NCBI GenBank assembly: GCA_964486145.1
Contig: CAZAMT010000083.1
Location: 1-14,061, forward strand
Direction of reading: 5' to 3'
DNA length: 14,061 nt
From: CAZAMT01 sp964486145
GTDB taxonomy: Bacteria > Bacteroidota > Bacteroidia > Bacteroidales > JAAAOM01
Made by a program: the position numbers and the translations under genes. Under the pieces are notes generated by a model. The model was not told the DNA's origin, searched no databases, and worked only from the letters and a program-made list of their open reading frames with translations. Shown here piece by piece: positions 6,013 through 13,701 of the stretch. Position 1 is the first letter of the stretch. Each line of letters starts with the position of its first letter.

Positions 6013-8057
6013 AGAATGTATGCGCTGACTTGATAAATGCAATGAATGATGTTGCATTTTTAATAAACGTGAAAGGTGAGATTGAAAAAGCCAATGATTC
6101 GGCTCTGAAAGCATTAGGTTTATCCGGATCTCAAATTATCGGGGAGCAGGTAAATTACGTGTTACATGAACTGGTTTTGGAGTTTGATATTGAAAAGCAT
6201 ATTAAAAATATTGCTTATAAGAATGAGATTTCTGCTGAAATTTACAATGCAAAAACCGATAATTACTTTTTACTAAAACTTAACGAAGTCAATTCAGCCA
6301 GCCGAACCGGAAATAATTCTTTGCTTCTTGTAATCAGAGACATAACCGAACAGAAGAAAGCCGAAAGTGAGTTGATCAAGCATCAGGAAATGCTTAAAAC
6401 CGGCCTGACTCATCAGGAAGCAATCTCAAGAATAGCTCTTAATTTTAATGTTATCAGCAATTTTGATCAACAGGTAAACCAGGCGTTGAAAATCATTGGC
6501 GAATTGATTTCCGTTAGCCGGGTTTACATTTTTGAGAACCGCGATAATTGCAATTGTATGACGAATACCTATGAATGGTGTAATGAGGGGATCAAACCTC
6601 AGATAGGGGACTTGCAAAACCTTCCATATGCCATAATTCCATCCTGGAAAGAAATGCTTATGGGCAAAGGAATCATAATTTCGGATAACATTTTTGATTT
6701 ACCTGCGGATATCGTGAAAGTGCTCGAACCACAAGAAATTATATCAGTTGTGTCATTTCCCATCCAGGTGGGTGGTGAGTTTTTTGGCTTTATCGGGTTT
6801 GATGAATGCAAAAAACCAAGAAAATGGTCCAAAGCGGAAGTGGAAATCCTTAGAACCGTTTCCGGAATTATTTCGAATGCTTTTGAAAGGCAGGTTATGG
6901 AGGACAACCTGAAAAAAGCAAAAGAAAAAGCGGAGGAAAGCGACCGGTTAAAATCTGCATTTCTGGCCAACATGAGTCATGAGATTCGCACACCGATGAA
7001 TGGTATCATTGGGTTTTCAGATTTACTGATGAATCCCAAATTAAGTGAAGAGCAGCGGAGCTATTATGCGAAAATCGTATCCGATAGCAGCCGGCAGTTA
7101 CTTTCCATTGTTACGGATATTCTTGATTTGTCCCGGATTGAAACAGGGGAGGTGAAGTTAAAGTCTGAGAAAATTTCACTAAATGCAATGGTTAGGGAAC
7201 TGTATCGGTATTATAAGCATAAAATTGGTGATCGGAGTATTTCATTGCTTCCCTCAACAGATCTGGATGATGATGCTTCAATGGTCTATGCAGACAGGAA
7301 TAAATTGCACCAGGTTTTACATCATTTGATGAATAATGCCATAAAATTCACTCAAAAAGGATATGTGAAATTTGGTTATCACGCAAACAATGAAATGGTT
7401 GAATTTTTTGTAAAAGACACCGGCATTGGCATACCCGTTCAACTGCATAAAAATGTTTTTGAACCGTTTAGACAGGTAGAAATGGAAGCAACCCGCGAAT
7501 ATGGAGGTACAGGCCTTGGGCTGACCATTTCACAGAAACTAACCAAACTGATGAAGGGGGAAATGTGGTTGGAATCAGAGGAAAATAAAGGATCAACGTT
7601 TTATTTTTCAATACCGTATGAACCGGTTTCAACAATGGAATTCACGAATAAAACGATGCATCCCGCCAGTCCGGACTATTTTGGTAATTTGAAAGTTCTT
7701 GTTGCAGAGGACGAGGAAATGAATTACATATACATGGAAGAATTACTCTCCGGTATGGGAATGTTCGTTGTCCATGCCAGGGATGGGCAGGAAGCTGTTA
7801 ATATGTGTAAGAGTGATAAGGAAATTGACCTTGTCCTTATGGATATAAAAATGCCAAAACTCAATGGTCTTGATGCCGCCAAGGTGATCAAAGAGTATAA
7901 TCCCAATCTGACCATTATAGCCCAAACAGCCTATGCCATGCTCGAAGACCGCCAAAAAGCCCTGGAAGCAGGATGTGATGATTACATTACAAAACCAATT
8001 GACAAAGAAAGGTTACTGGAAACGCTTCGAAAGCATGAAAATGGAGGTTATAAGTAA
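6009..8057 (+). CDS. Hybrid sensor histidine kinase (PAS-GAF-HisKA-HATPase-REC)
   Basis: The 682-residue protein autophosphorylates on histidine and passes phosphate to its own receiver domain. A PAS domain covers about residues 3-115, ending in the usual exit DITEQKKAE. A GAF domain spans about 135-295, with Cys179, Cys181 and Cys189 inside a loop. A short charged coiled linker (297-313) leads to HisKA, with phospho-acceptor H324 in NMSHEIRTP. HATPase_c follows with N box HHLMNNAIKF, G1 box DTGIGIP, the F-box PFRQVE and G2 box GGTGLGL. The receiver covers about 559-680 with acidic VAEDEE, phospho-acceptor D612 in LMDIKMP and K662 in YITKPID. No transmembrane helix is apparent, so it should be cytoplasmic. 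No DNA-binding output domain and no partner regulator occur nearby, so it is an orphan that likely signals through an Hpt protein or regulator elsewhere. The signal is unknown. Confidence 0.95.
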   Translation: MKNVCADLINAMNDVAFLINVKGEIEKANDSALKALGLSGSQIIGEQVNYVLHELVLEFDIEKHIKNIAYKNEISAEIYNAKTDNYFLLKLNEVNSASRTGNNSLLLVIRDITEQKKAESELIKHQEMLKTGLTHQEAISRIALNFNVISNFDQQVNQALKIIGELISVSRVYIFENRDNCNCMTNTYEWCNEGIKPQIGDLQNLPYAIIPSWKEMLMGKGIIISDNIFDLPADIVKVLEPQEIISVVSFPIQVGGEFFGFIGFDECKKPRKWSKAEVEILRTVSGIISNAFERQVMEDNLKKAKEKAEESDRLKSAFLANMSHEIRTPMNGIIGFSDLLMNPKLSEEQRSYYAKIVSDSSRQLLSIVTDILDLSRIETGEVKLKSEKISLNAMVRELYRYYKHKIGDRSISLLPSTDLDDDASMVYADRNKLHQVLHHLMNNAIKFTQKGYVKFGYHANNEMVEFFVKDTGIGIPVQLHKNVFEPFRQVEMEATREYGGTGLGLTISQKLTKLMKGEMWLESEENKGSTFYFSIPYEPVSTMEFTNKTMHPASPDYFGNLKVLVAEDEEMNYIYMEELLSGMGMFVVHARDGQEAVNMCKSDKEIDLVLMDIKMPKLNGLDAAKVIKEYNPNLTIIAQTAYAMLEDRQKALEAGCDDYITKPIDKERLLETLRKHENGGYK

Positions 8058-8100
8058 GTAAAATGATCCTTTCAAAACTACGTTAAAAAATAAATATGAA

Positions 8101-8200
8101 TGGGTTAAATGTTGTCGTGAGCGAGAACCTTTAGCTCATGCTGAAAGTCACGGAAACACTTCGGGAACCGAAGGGAATAATCGCTCAATTTGGGTTAAAT
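8101..8200 (+). repeat. Exact 10-bp direct repeats flanking repeat copy B
   Basis: TGGGTTAAAT occurs at 8101-8110 and again at 8191-8200, bracketing the structured repeat. The first six bases of the right copy (TGGGTT) belong to the part shared with copy A; the left copy lies outside the shared region. This may be a target-site-like duplication or coincidence. Confidence 0.4.
8117..8196 (+). repeat. Intergenic structured repeat, copy B
   Basis: This 80-bp segment matches copy A (1885-1963) at about 91% identity. The ends TGAGCGA (8118-8124) and TCGCTCA (8181-8187) are perfectly complementary over 7 bp and would close a structure. Inside is the hairpin CTTCGG-GAA-CCGAAG (8159-8173). The one inserted base relative to copy A falls in this hairpin and adds a base pair rather than breaking it. 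Like copy A, it lies in a convergent gap, 59 bp after the kinase stop and 18 bp before the end of the phosphoesterase gene. Confidence 0.75.
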
Positions 8201-8214
8201 TTCTTTTGAGATAC

Positions 8215-9738
8215 CTACTTAAATCCCAGGTTGATAAGCACAATTTCAGATTTGCCCATTGTTCTGGCCTGGGGGCCCCAACCCTGCGCACCACTGGTTG
8301 TAATAAAATGAGTGTTGGCTATCTTCTTATGACCCCAGCTTAATTCATAAAACGTTTGCGTCAACAAATGAAACGGAAACAATTGTCCATGATGTGTATG
8401 ACCCGAAACCATTATGTCTACATTGTTTTTCACAGCATCCTCGAATTCAATGGGTCGGTGCCGCATTAAGATAACAGGCAATTGCGATGGATGCTCACCC
8501 AATATTTCATCCAGGTTTTTCCGATCATCATCATGCAAATCGTTCTGACCTGCAACAATCAATGATTTATTAATAATAACAGCGGTATCCATTAACATTT
8601 GCATGCCTGCTTTTTTACAAAACAAAATATTTTTTTGTAAATCTCCGTAGAATTCATGGTTGCCGAGGGAAGCATAAACCCCGTGGGTTGATTCAATTTT
8701 TTTAAGTTCTCCGGCAATCCGTTTCATTTTCCCGTTGTCGTTATCAGATTCAACAATATCACCCGGGAAAAGTACGATGTCGGGTTTGCTGGCATTCACT
8801 TTTTCAACAAATTTTTTCACAAATCCCAGGCTTGTAATTTCTGCAAAATGAAAATCAGAGGCTACAATCACTTTCATATTGCTGATTTGAGATGATCTTG
8901 CAGGCACATCCAATGTGTACGTGGTGTACGATGGAGAATTAAATTGTATATGTGCATACACAACAATTGCAATTGAAAAAACACCAATAACGCCAAGTGC
9001 CGTTCTCCATTGTCGGTTTGCATAGATTGAATTCTTATCTAAGATTTTTAATTCTGTTAAGCCAAAGCTTAAGATATCAAATACAAACAGGCCAATAAAA
9101 AAATGCAGGATAAAAGGCAGGTAAAAGTAACTAATCTGCAATGCTATTCTAATCAGAAGTTGATTGTTGTAACTGTAAATAATTTCCATCACCGGAAACA
9201 ATAGCATAAAAATAATCATGAGCGATGCAATAAAACGTTTGGTATTTGCTTTTAAAAACGCCCTGCTTATTCTTTTAAAAATATAATAATGGGGTATCAT
9301 GTACACCAGCAGGAAGAAAAAACGGAAAGCACCAAAGAGTATGAGCAAGGAAGTGGTTCCGATTCCGATAAAAACATAAGGAATTACCATTGCTTGAATG
9401 TGCCTGTCCTTTTTTTCTTTCGGGATGACGGGATCAAACCGATGGCGCAAAAATGCCATGATACCAACACTGTAAACAACCTGAATCAGTGCAATAATGC
9501 CAATAGAATACACATTCATTAAGCCTGTGTGGTCGTTTACAAATCCTTTTTTTGTTATTGTAAAATGTATGATAACCAGCGAAATAGCATACATCAGCAT
9601 GGTTAGTAAAAATCCAAAAATCTCAAATTTTGTTGTCTTCCCGCCAGCATTTTTCACGTTCCTGGAGATAAGCAATGCGGCAGCAAGAGGGCCGGCAACA
9701 AATAAGGTTGTAACGATTTGTTTTCTGTTAAATATCAT
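8215..9738 (-). CDS. Polytopic membrane metallophosphoesterase (calcineurin-like)
   Basis: The 507-residue protein has two parts. Residues 1 to about 265 are very hydrophobic, with roughly seven or eight likely membrane helices (for example around 9-25, 39-59, 75-97, 115-150, 169-190, 200-225 and 246-263). From about residue 288 on is a calcineurin-like phosphoesterase domain of the YkuE type: D295-x-H297 in SDFHF, G-D326 in PGDIVE, G-N360-H361-E in LGNHEF, H427 in RHRP, and H447-x-H449 in SGHTHHGQ. These residues bind the two-metal centre and all are present. Known relatives act on phosphoesters, including lipid-linked substrates, but the substrate here is not inferable. Anchoring suggests a membrane or lipid substrate. 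The gene is convergent with the kinase and divergent from lipB. The start at 9738 is supported by a -7 element about 30 bp upstream. Confidence 0.92.
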   Translation of the reverse strand: MIFNRKQIVTTLFVAGPLAAALLISRNVKNAGGKTTKFEIFGFLLTMLMYAISLVIIHFTITKKGFVNDHTGLMNVYSIGIIALIQVVYSVGIMAFLRHRFDPVIPKEKKDRHIQAMVIPYVFIGIGTTSLLILFGAFRFFFLLVYMIPHYYIFKRISRAFLKANTKRFIASLMIIFMLLFPVMEIIYSYNNQLLIRIALQISYFYLPFILHFFIGLFVFDILSFGLTELKILDKNSIYANRQWRTALGVIGVFSIAIVVYAHIQFNSPSYTTYTLDVPARSSQISNMKVIVASDFHFAEITSLGFVKKFVEKVNASKPDIVLFPGDIVESDNDNGKMKRIAGELKKIESTHGVYASLGNHEFYGDLQKNILFCKKAGMQMLMDTAVIINKSLIVAGQNDLHDDDRKNLDEILGEHPSQLPVILMRHRPIEFEDAVKNNVDIMVSGHTHHGQLFPFHLLTQTFYELSWGHKKIANTHFITTSGAQGWGPQARTMGKSEIVLINLGFK

Positions 9739-9768
9739 TGAAATTATAACCTATGTGTAAAAATTTTG

Positions 9769-9776
9769 CAAATGTA
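9769..9776 (-). promoter_or_regulatory. Candidate -7 element of the metallophosphoesterase gene
   Basis: The minus strand reads TACATTTG, a match to TAnnTTTG, 30 bp before the ATG at 9738. A clear TTG box at the standard distance is not visible. Confidence 0.45.
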
Positions 9777-9926
9777 AATCAAAACAGGTTATGTTAACGA
9801 TTTTTTATCAACCATTGTTTAACCGGAGCAATTGTTTTTTTATTGCTTCCTTTGATGAATATAAATACGCAAACATCGCGATTCGGGTAAAAAATGAATT
9901 GTAAAACAAATAATATACAAAAAGAG

Positions 9927-10616
9927 ATGCAAAAAGTAGTTTATAACGACCTTGGAACCATTGATTACCAAAAAGCATGGGATTTTCAGGAGGAATTACA
10001 TAAATCAATAGTGGATGATAAAATAGCATCAAGAAACGAAGGTAAAAAATCTGAACATGAAAATTACATGTTATTTTGTGAGCATCCGCATGTTTACACG
10101 TTGGGCAAAAGCGGGGAACAACAAAATCTGCTCGTTCAGGAAAATTACCTGAGGAGCATTGGAGCTGCTTTCTATAAAATTAACCGCGGTGGTGATATTA
10201 CCTACCATGGTCCTGGTCAGGTTGTAGGCTATCCGATTTTTGATCTGGAAAAGTTTGGTTTGCAGGTTAGAAGTTATATTCATACCCTTGAGGAATCAAT
10301 TATTCGTACATTGGATGAATTTGGTATTCGTTCGCAGAGATTAGACGAAGCTACCGGGGTTTGGCTGGATGTTGATAAACCCAAACCGCGTAAAATTTGT
10401 GCCATTGGAGTAAGAATAAGCAGATATGTTACCATGCATGGTTTTGCATTAAATGTAAATACAGACTTATCTTATTTTCGTCACATCAATCCATGTGGTT
10501 TTATTGACAAAGAAGTGACTTCAATGCAAGCCGAGTTAGGTAAAATTCTGGATACTAACGAAATAAAAAAAGTCCTTCGAAAAAATATAAATCAGGTATT
10601 CCATCTTGCCGATTAA
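9927..10616 (+). CDS. lipB: Octanoyltransferase (lipoate biosynthesis)
   Basis: LipB transfers octanoyl from acyl carrier protein to lipoyl domains, making the substrate for LipA. Key motifs are intact: RGGDITYHGPGQ with the GYPIFDL strand, the catalytic lysine in RKICAIG, and the catalytic cysteine in INPCGF with the thiolate partner arrangement typical of the family. I chose the ATG at 9927, giving MQKVVYNDLG and a 229-residue protein of normal length. An in-frame ATG at 9894 would add 11 residues (MNCKTNNIQKE) that do not look conserved; it cannot be excluded. The upstream region has only a weak -7 match (TTCCTTTG, 9847-9854). Two unrelated genes separate it from the lipA pair, but the orientation is the same. 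recJ follows after about 100 bp. Confidence 0.96.
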   Translation: MQKVVYNDLGTIDYQKAWDFQEELHKSIVDDKIASRNEGKKSEHENYMLFCEHPHVYTLGKSGEQQNLLVQENYLRSIGAAFYKINRGGDITYHGPGQVVGYPIFDLEKFGLQVRSYIHTLEESIIRTLDEFGIRSQRLDEATGVWLDVDKPKPRKICAIGVRISRYVTMHGFALNVNTDLSYFRHINPCGFIDKEVTSMQAELGKILDTNEIKKVLRKNINQVFHLAD

Positions 10617-10717
10617 ACTTGTTAAATAATTATCTTCGTACAGAAAACTAAATCGAAATTGTAAACGTTAAACTTAAAAATCAATTTAAGGAAACCCATT
10701 ACGCTCCGATAAAAAAA

Positions 10718-12433
10718 ATGGAAAAAATTTGGAGGATCAAGGCAGCAGGAAATGACAGGGAGGTAGAACATCTTTCAAATGTTCTAAAGATTGCTCCAAC
10801 TTTATCAAATTTATTGGTACAACGGGGAGTAAAAACATACGATGATGCCAAATCATTTTTTCGACCATCCCTTAAAGATATGCATGATCCCTTTCTTATG
10901 AAGGGCATGGATGTTGCCGTAAAACGTATTGAAACTGCTATCAGAAACAAAGAAAAAATCCTGATTTATGGCGATTACGATGTAGACGGTACAACTTCCG
11001 TTGCTTTGGTTTATTCTTTCCTGAGTCAATATTACAGCAACCTTGATTATTATATACCGGATCGTTACACGGAAGGCTATGGAATATCCTATAAAGGAAT
11101 TGATTATGCGAACAGAAACGATGTTTCACTAATTATAGCTCTCGATTGTGGTATCAAAGCAAACGAAAAAATAAAATATGCCAATCGCAGGAACATTGAT
11201 TTCATTATTTGTGATCATCACACACCCGGGAATACTATACCGGATGCGTTGGCAGTGCTGGATCCAAAACGTGTTGATTGCGGGTATCCGTTCAAAGAAC
11301 TTTCAGGTTGTGGTGTGGGATTCAAACTGATCCAGGCAATTGCAATAACTAAAAAAATTGATTTTGAGGAGTTGATTGCATTCCTTGATTTGGTAGTTGT
11401 AAGCATAGCCTCAGATATTGTACCTATTACCGGTGAAAACCGGATCATGGCTTATTATGGATTAAAGCAGCTAAATTCTGCTCCCCGATTGGGGTTAAAA
11501 ATCATTATTGATGTTGCAGGCATATCAAACAAAGACATTACTATCACCGACATTGTATTTAAAATTGGTCCACGTATCAATGCAGCCGGCAGAATGGAAT
11601 CGGGTAATCAGGCGGTGGAACTTTTGGTTACTGGCGACCACAATCTCGCATTTGATAAAGGAGAGCGAATCAATGCCTTTAATAACAGGAGAAGAGATAT
11701 TGATCATACCATTACTGAACAGGCGCTTGAACTGATTTCCACCACTCCTGAACTGAAAAGCCGACGGTCAACAGTGCTTTTCAACGCTAAATGGCATAAA
11801 GGTGTAGTAGGCATTGTGGCTTCGCGCCTGGTTGAATCATATTACCGCCCAACCATTGTTTTAACAGAATCAAATGGATTCGCATCTGGATCGGCACGTT
11901 CGGTTATCGGATTTGATTTATACGCGGCCATTAGCGAGTGTGAGGATCTTCTTGAAAGTTTCGGCGGCCATATGTACGCGGCCGGTCTTACCCTTAAACT
12001 CGAGAATGTGCCTCTTCTGATGGAACGATTTGAAAAGATTGTTAGCAAAAACATTACAACAGAACAATTGCAACCACAGGTGGAGATTGATGCTGGACTT
12101 GAACTGAAAGATGTCACTCCCAGGTTTTATCGGATTCTGAAACAATTTGAGCCTTTTGGTCCGGGAAATATGCCGCCGGTATTTTTTACTGAAGATGTTG
12201 TTGACAATGGTGAGGGTAGAATTGTTGGCAGCACAAAGGAACATCTAAAGTTAAGCCTCATCCAGGAAGAAAACCCATTCCAGGCAGTTCCTGCTATTGC
12301 TTTTAACCAGGCACACCATTTCCATCTTTTAAAAAGGGGTATTCCTTTTGACATTGCATATTCCATTGCAGAAAATGATTACCTCGGCCAAAAAACACTT
12401 CAATTGAATATTAAGGATATCAAGGAAGATTGA
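10718..12433 (+). CDS. recJ: Single-stranded-DNA-specific exonuclease RecJ
   Basis: RecJ degrades single-stranded DNA 5' to 3' in RecF-pathway recombination, mismatch repair and base-excision repair. The 571-residue product has the DHH phosphoesterase core. Motif I is YGDYDVDGTTS (D86, D88, D90), motif II LDCG (D143), motif III DHH (166-168), and motif IV SIASDIVPITGENR around residues 229-242. A GPRINAAGRM motif follows at about 284-293. A DHHA1 domain carries GGHMYAAG with H418, and a C-terminal OB-like region follows. All metal-binding residues that I can place are present, and the length is normal for the family. The ATG at 10718 lies 101 bp after lipB. A near-consensus box TATCTTCG (10631-10638) precedes it. 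It converges with the HNH gene. Confidence 0.97.
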   Translation: MEKIWRIKAAGNDREVEHLSNVLKIAPTLSNLLVQRGVKTYDDAKSFFRPSLKDMHDPFLMKGMDVAVKRIETAIRNKEKILIYGDYDVDGTTSVALVYSFLSQYYSNLDYYIPDRYTEGYGISYKGIDYANRNDVSLIIALDCGIKANEKIKYANRRNIDFIICDHHTPGNTIPDALAVLDPKRVDCGYPFKELSGCGVGFKLIQAIAITKKIDFEELIAFLDLVVVSIASDIVPITGENRIMAYYGLKQLNSAPRLGLKIIIDVAGISNKDITITDIVFKIGPRINAAGRMESGNQAVELLVTGDHNLAFDKGERINAFNNRRRDIDHTITEQALELISTTPELKSRRSTVLFNAKWHKGVVGIVASRLVESYYRPTIVLTESNGFASGSARSVIGFDLYAAISECEDLLESFGGHMYAAGLTLKLENVPLLMERFEKIVSKNITTEQLQPQVEIDAGLELKDVTPRFYRILKQFEPFGPGNMPPVFFTEDVVDNGEGRIVGSTKEHLKLSLIQEENPFQAVPAIAFNQAHHFHLLKRGIPFDIAYSIAENDYLGQKTLQLNIKDIKED

Positions 12434-12509
12434 TAGTAATTCTTAATTGCGGATAAATAAAGATTGCCGTGCGATCACCGGATGCTTTATCCTGACAAAA
12501 GCAAATGTT

Positions 12510-13007
12510 TTACTTCCAGTTCTCATGACGTTTGATGCGGGTAATTTGCATTTCGGATATATTAAATTGCTTTGCGAGAATGGATCCGGGAATTCCTTTT
12601 TTAAGTTGCGACCGGATAAAATCAACATGTTCACGAGTTAATTTGGCATAGGTTGGTTTTAACTTTCCTATTTTATGGTTATGGGTTTGTGCTTCCCCCT
12701 GATTGGCCCAGAAAAGGTTTTTGAAGTGGTTGTTTTTGCTGTTACCATCTTTATGGACAACCAGCTCTTTATGATCGGGATTGGGAACAAATGCCCTTGC
12801 TACCAGTCTGTGGACATAGTATTTTTTACCGAGATGAGTGACAAAACGTTTATCTTCCTGCTTACTGATTTTTTTAGCCTTTCCATTTTGTTTATATTTT
12901 ATGCGACCGTCATAATATACCAGCAAACCGGGAATATCCGCTAACTCCTTGTAAACAGGCAATAACTCCTTTCCAGAAGAACCATTGTTCATATTATTTT
13001 TTTCCAT
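12510..13007 (-). CDS. HNH endonuclease with C-terminal helix-turn-helix, homing-endonuclease-like
   Basis: The 165-residue protein (from the ATG at 13007; a GTG one codon earlier is possible) has three parts. An N-terminal NUMOD4-like segment (about 18-60) contains IPGLLVYYDGRI. An HNH_3-type nuclease core follows with H66 in YVHRLVARAF, H85 in VVHKDGN, and N93 in SKNN, then the KNLFW strand. A C-terminal HTH-like region (about 125-160) contains LAKQFNISEMQITRIK. This plan is common in phage and free-standing homing nucleases that cut DNA at a specific site. No intron or intein borders are visible, so it appears free-standing. It may be a horizontally acquired gene between two chromosomal housekeeping genes. 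Its cutting target is unknown. A palindromic site and promoter lie just upstream. Confidence 0.85.
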   Translation of the reverse strand: MEKNNMNNGSSGKELLPVYKELADIPGLLVYYDGRIKYKQNGKAKKISKQEDKRFVTHLGKKYYVHRLVARAFVPNPDHKELVVHKDGNSKNNHFKNLFWANQGEAQTHNHKIGKLKPTYAKLTREHVDFIRSQLKKGIPGSILAKQFNISEMQITRIKRHENWK

Positions 13008-13040
13008 CACCTAAAAGCCATTAAAAACTAAAAGATATGA

Positions 13041-13048
13041 CAAAAATA
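13041..13048 (-). promoter_or_regulatory. Candidate -7 element of the HNH gene
   Basis: The minus strand reads TATTTTTG, matching TAnnTTTG, 33 bp upstream of the ATG at 13007. No TTG box lies at the standard distance. Confidence 0.5.
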
Positions 13049-13049
13049 C

Positions 13050-13066
13050 ATATGAACGGTTCATAT
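13050..13066. promoter_or_regulatory. 17-bp palindromic operator candidate at the HNH promoter
   Basis: ATATGAAC-G-GTTCATAT is a perfect 8-bp inverted repeat with a 1-bp centre. It starts one base upstream of the HNH -7 box and so fills the spacer between -7 and -33. A dimeric repressor bound there would block transcription. The regulator is not identifiable. Confidence 0.6.
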
Positions 13067-13157
13067 TACACTTTAAGAAAAAGTTAATTTTTTGATGATT
13101 TGAAAAATAATGACCGGCGGGTTGGAATTTACCTGTTACCGGGATGAGTTAATTCTC

Positions 13158-13195
13158 AAAAAAAATCCTGACCAATGTAACTTGGTCAGGATTTT
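13158..13195 (-). terminator. Rho-independent terminator of the RRM-csp operon
   Basis: AAAATCCTGACCAA (13162-13175) and TTGGTCAGGATTTT (13182-13195) form a perfect 14-bp stem around a 6-base loop. On the minus strand the stem is followed by eight T. It lies 24 bp after the end of the cold-shock gene, on the correct strand. The symmetric A/T ends could also let it act on plus-strand transcripts. Confidence 0.9.
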
Positions 13196-13219
13196 AGGAT
13201 TTTAAATTTTCTACTTTAT

Positions 13220-13417
13220 TTATGATGCTTTCTGTACTTCGATTGCAATCAGACCGCGGTCACCTTGTTTTGTTTCAAAAGTAACATCCTGACCTGGTTC
13301 CAATCCTTCATAAGAATTTGAGATTCCGGAACGGTGGACGAATATGTCCTGTCCATCTTCGGTTGCAATGAAACCATATCCTTTGGTTCCATCGTACCAT
13401 TTAACTGTGCCTTTCAT
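13220..13417 (-). CDS. Cold-shock domain protein
   Basis: The 65-residue protein is a single cold-shock domain that binds single-stranded RNA or DNA and melts RNA secondary structure. RNP1 is KGYGFI (12-17) and RNP2 is DIFVH (24-28). The start MKGTVKWYDGTKGYGFI and the end VTFETKQGDRGLIAIEVQ are typical. RNP2 is followed by RSGI rather than the FSAI of E. coli CspA, a difference I associate with many Bacteroidota members. It is the second gene of a two-gene unit, 11 bp after the RRM gene, and it is followed by a strong terminator. Whether it is cold-induced is not shown by the sequence. Confidence 0.95.
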   Translation of the reverse strand: MKGTVKWYDGTKGYGFIATEDGQDIFVHRSGISNSYEGLEPGQDVTFETKQGDRGLIAIEVQKAS

Positions 13418-13428
13418 GATAAAATATA

Positions 13429-13701
13429 CTATCGGTTAAAATTTCTTCGGTTGTTTTCCGTCTTTTCTCTAGCCTGGTTTACACGCATGTTTCTTCCGTC
13501 TAATTCAGCTTCGTTTAGTTCTTCAATAGCCTTATTTGCTTCAGCATCGTTTGCCATTTCAATAAAACCAAATCCTTTACTTCTACCGCTGTATTTGTCG
13601 GTAATGATTTTTACTGAGGATACATCTCCATATTCCTCAAAAATCTCTTTTAAATCATTTTCATTGACCTTGTAAGAAAGGTTTCCTACGTAAATGTTCA
13701 T
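13429..13701 (-). CDS. RNA-binding protein with one RRM domain
   Basis: The 90-residue protein is a single RRM, the small glycine-rich-like type found in cyanobacteria and Bacteroidota. RNP2 is IYVGNL (3-8) and RNP1 is KGFGFIEM (42-49), with the strands and helices between them normally spaced. The last 12 or so residues are basic and Asn-rich (EKTENNRRNFNR), a likely RNA-contacting tail. It should bind single-stranded RNA in the cytoplasm; its targets are unknown. The cold-shock gene begins 11 bp downstream, so the two are very probably one transcript. A -7 element about 170 bp upstream would give a long leader. Confidence 0.94.
   Translation of the reverse strand: MNIYVGNLSYKVNENDLKEIFEEYGDVSSVKIITDKYSGRSKGFGFIEMANDAEANKAIEELNEAELDGRNMRVNQAREKTENNRRNFNR

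Noticed and set aside
9808..10032. A 74-codon minus-strand frame overlapping the lipB start
   Set aside because: It overlaps the lipB start region, resembles no family, and probably reflects the AT-rich sequence.
12447..12944. Plus-strand frames over the HNH gene
   Set aside because: They are mirror frames of the HNH coding strand, which has the clear HNH motifs.
13334..13675. A 113-codon plus-strand frame over the RRM and cold-shock genes
   Set aside because: It is an antisense shadow; both RNP motif pairs and the terminator are on the minus strand.
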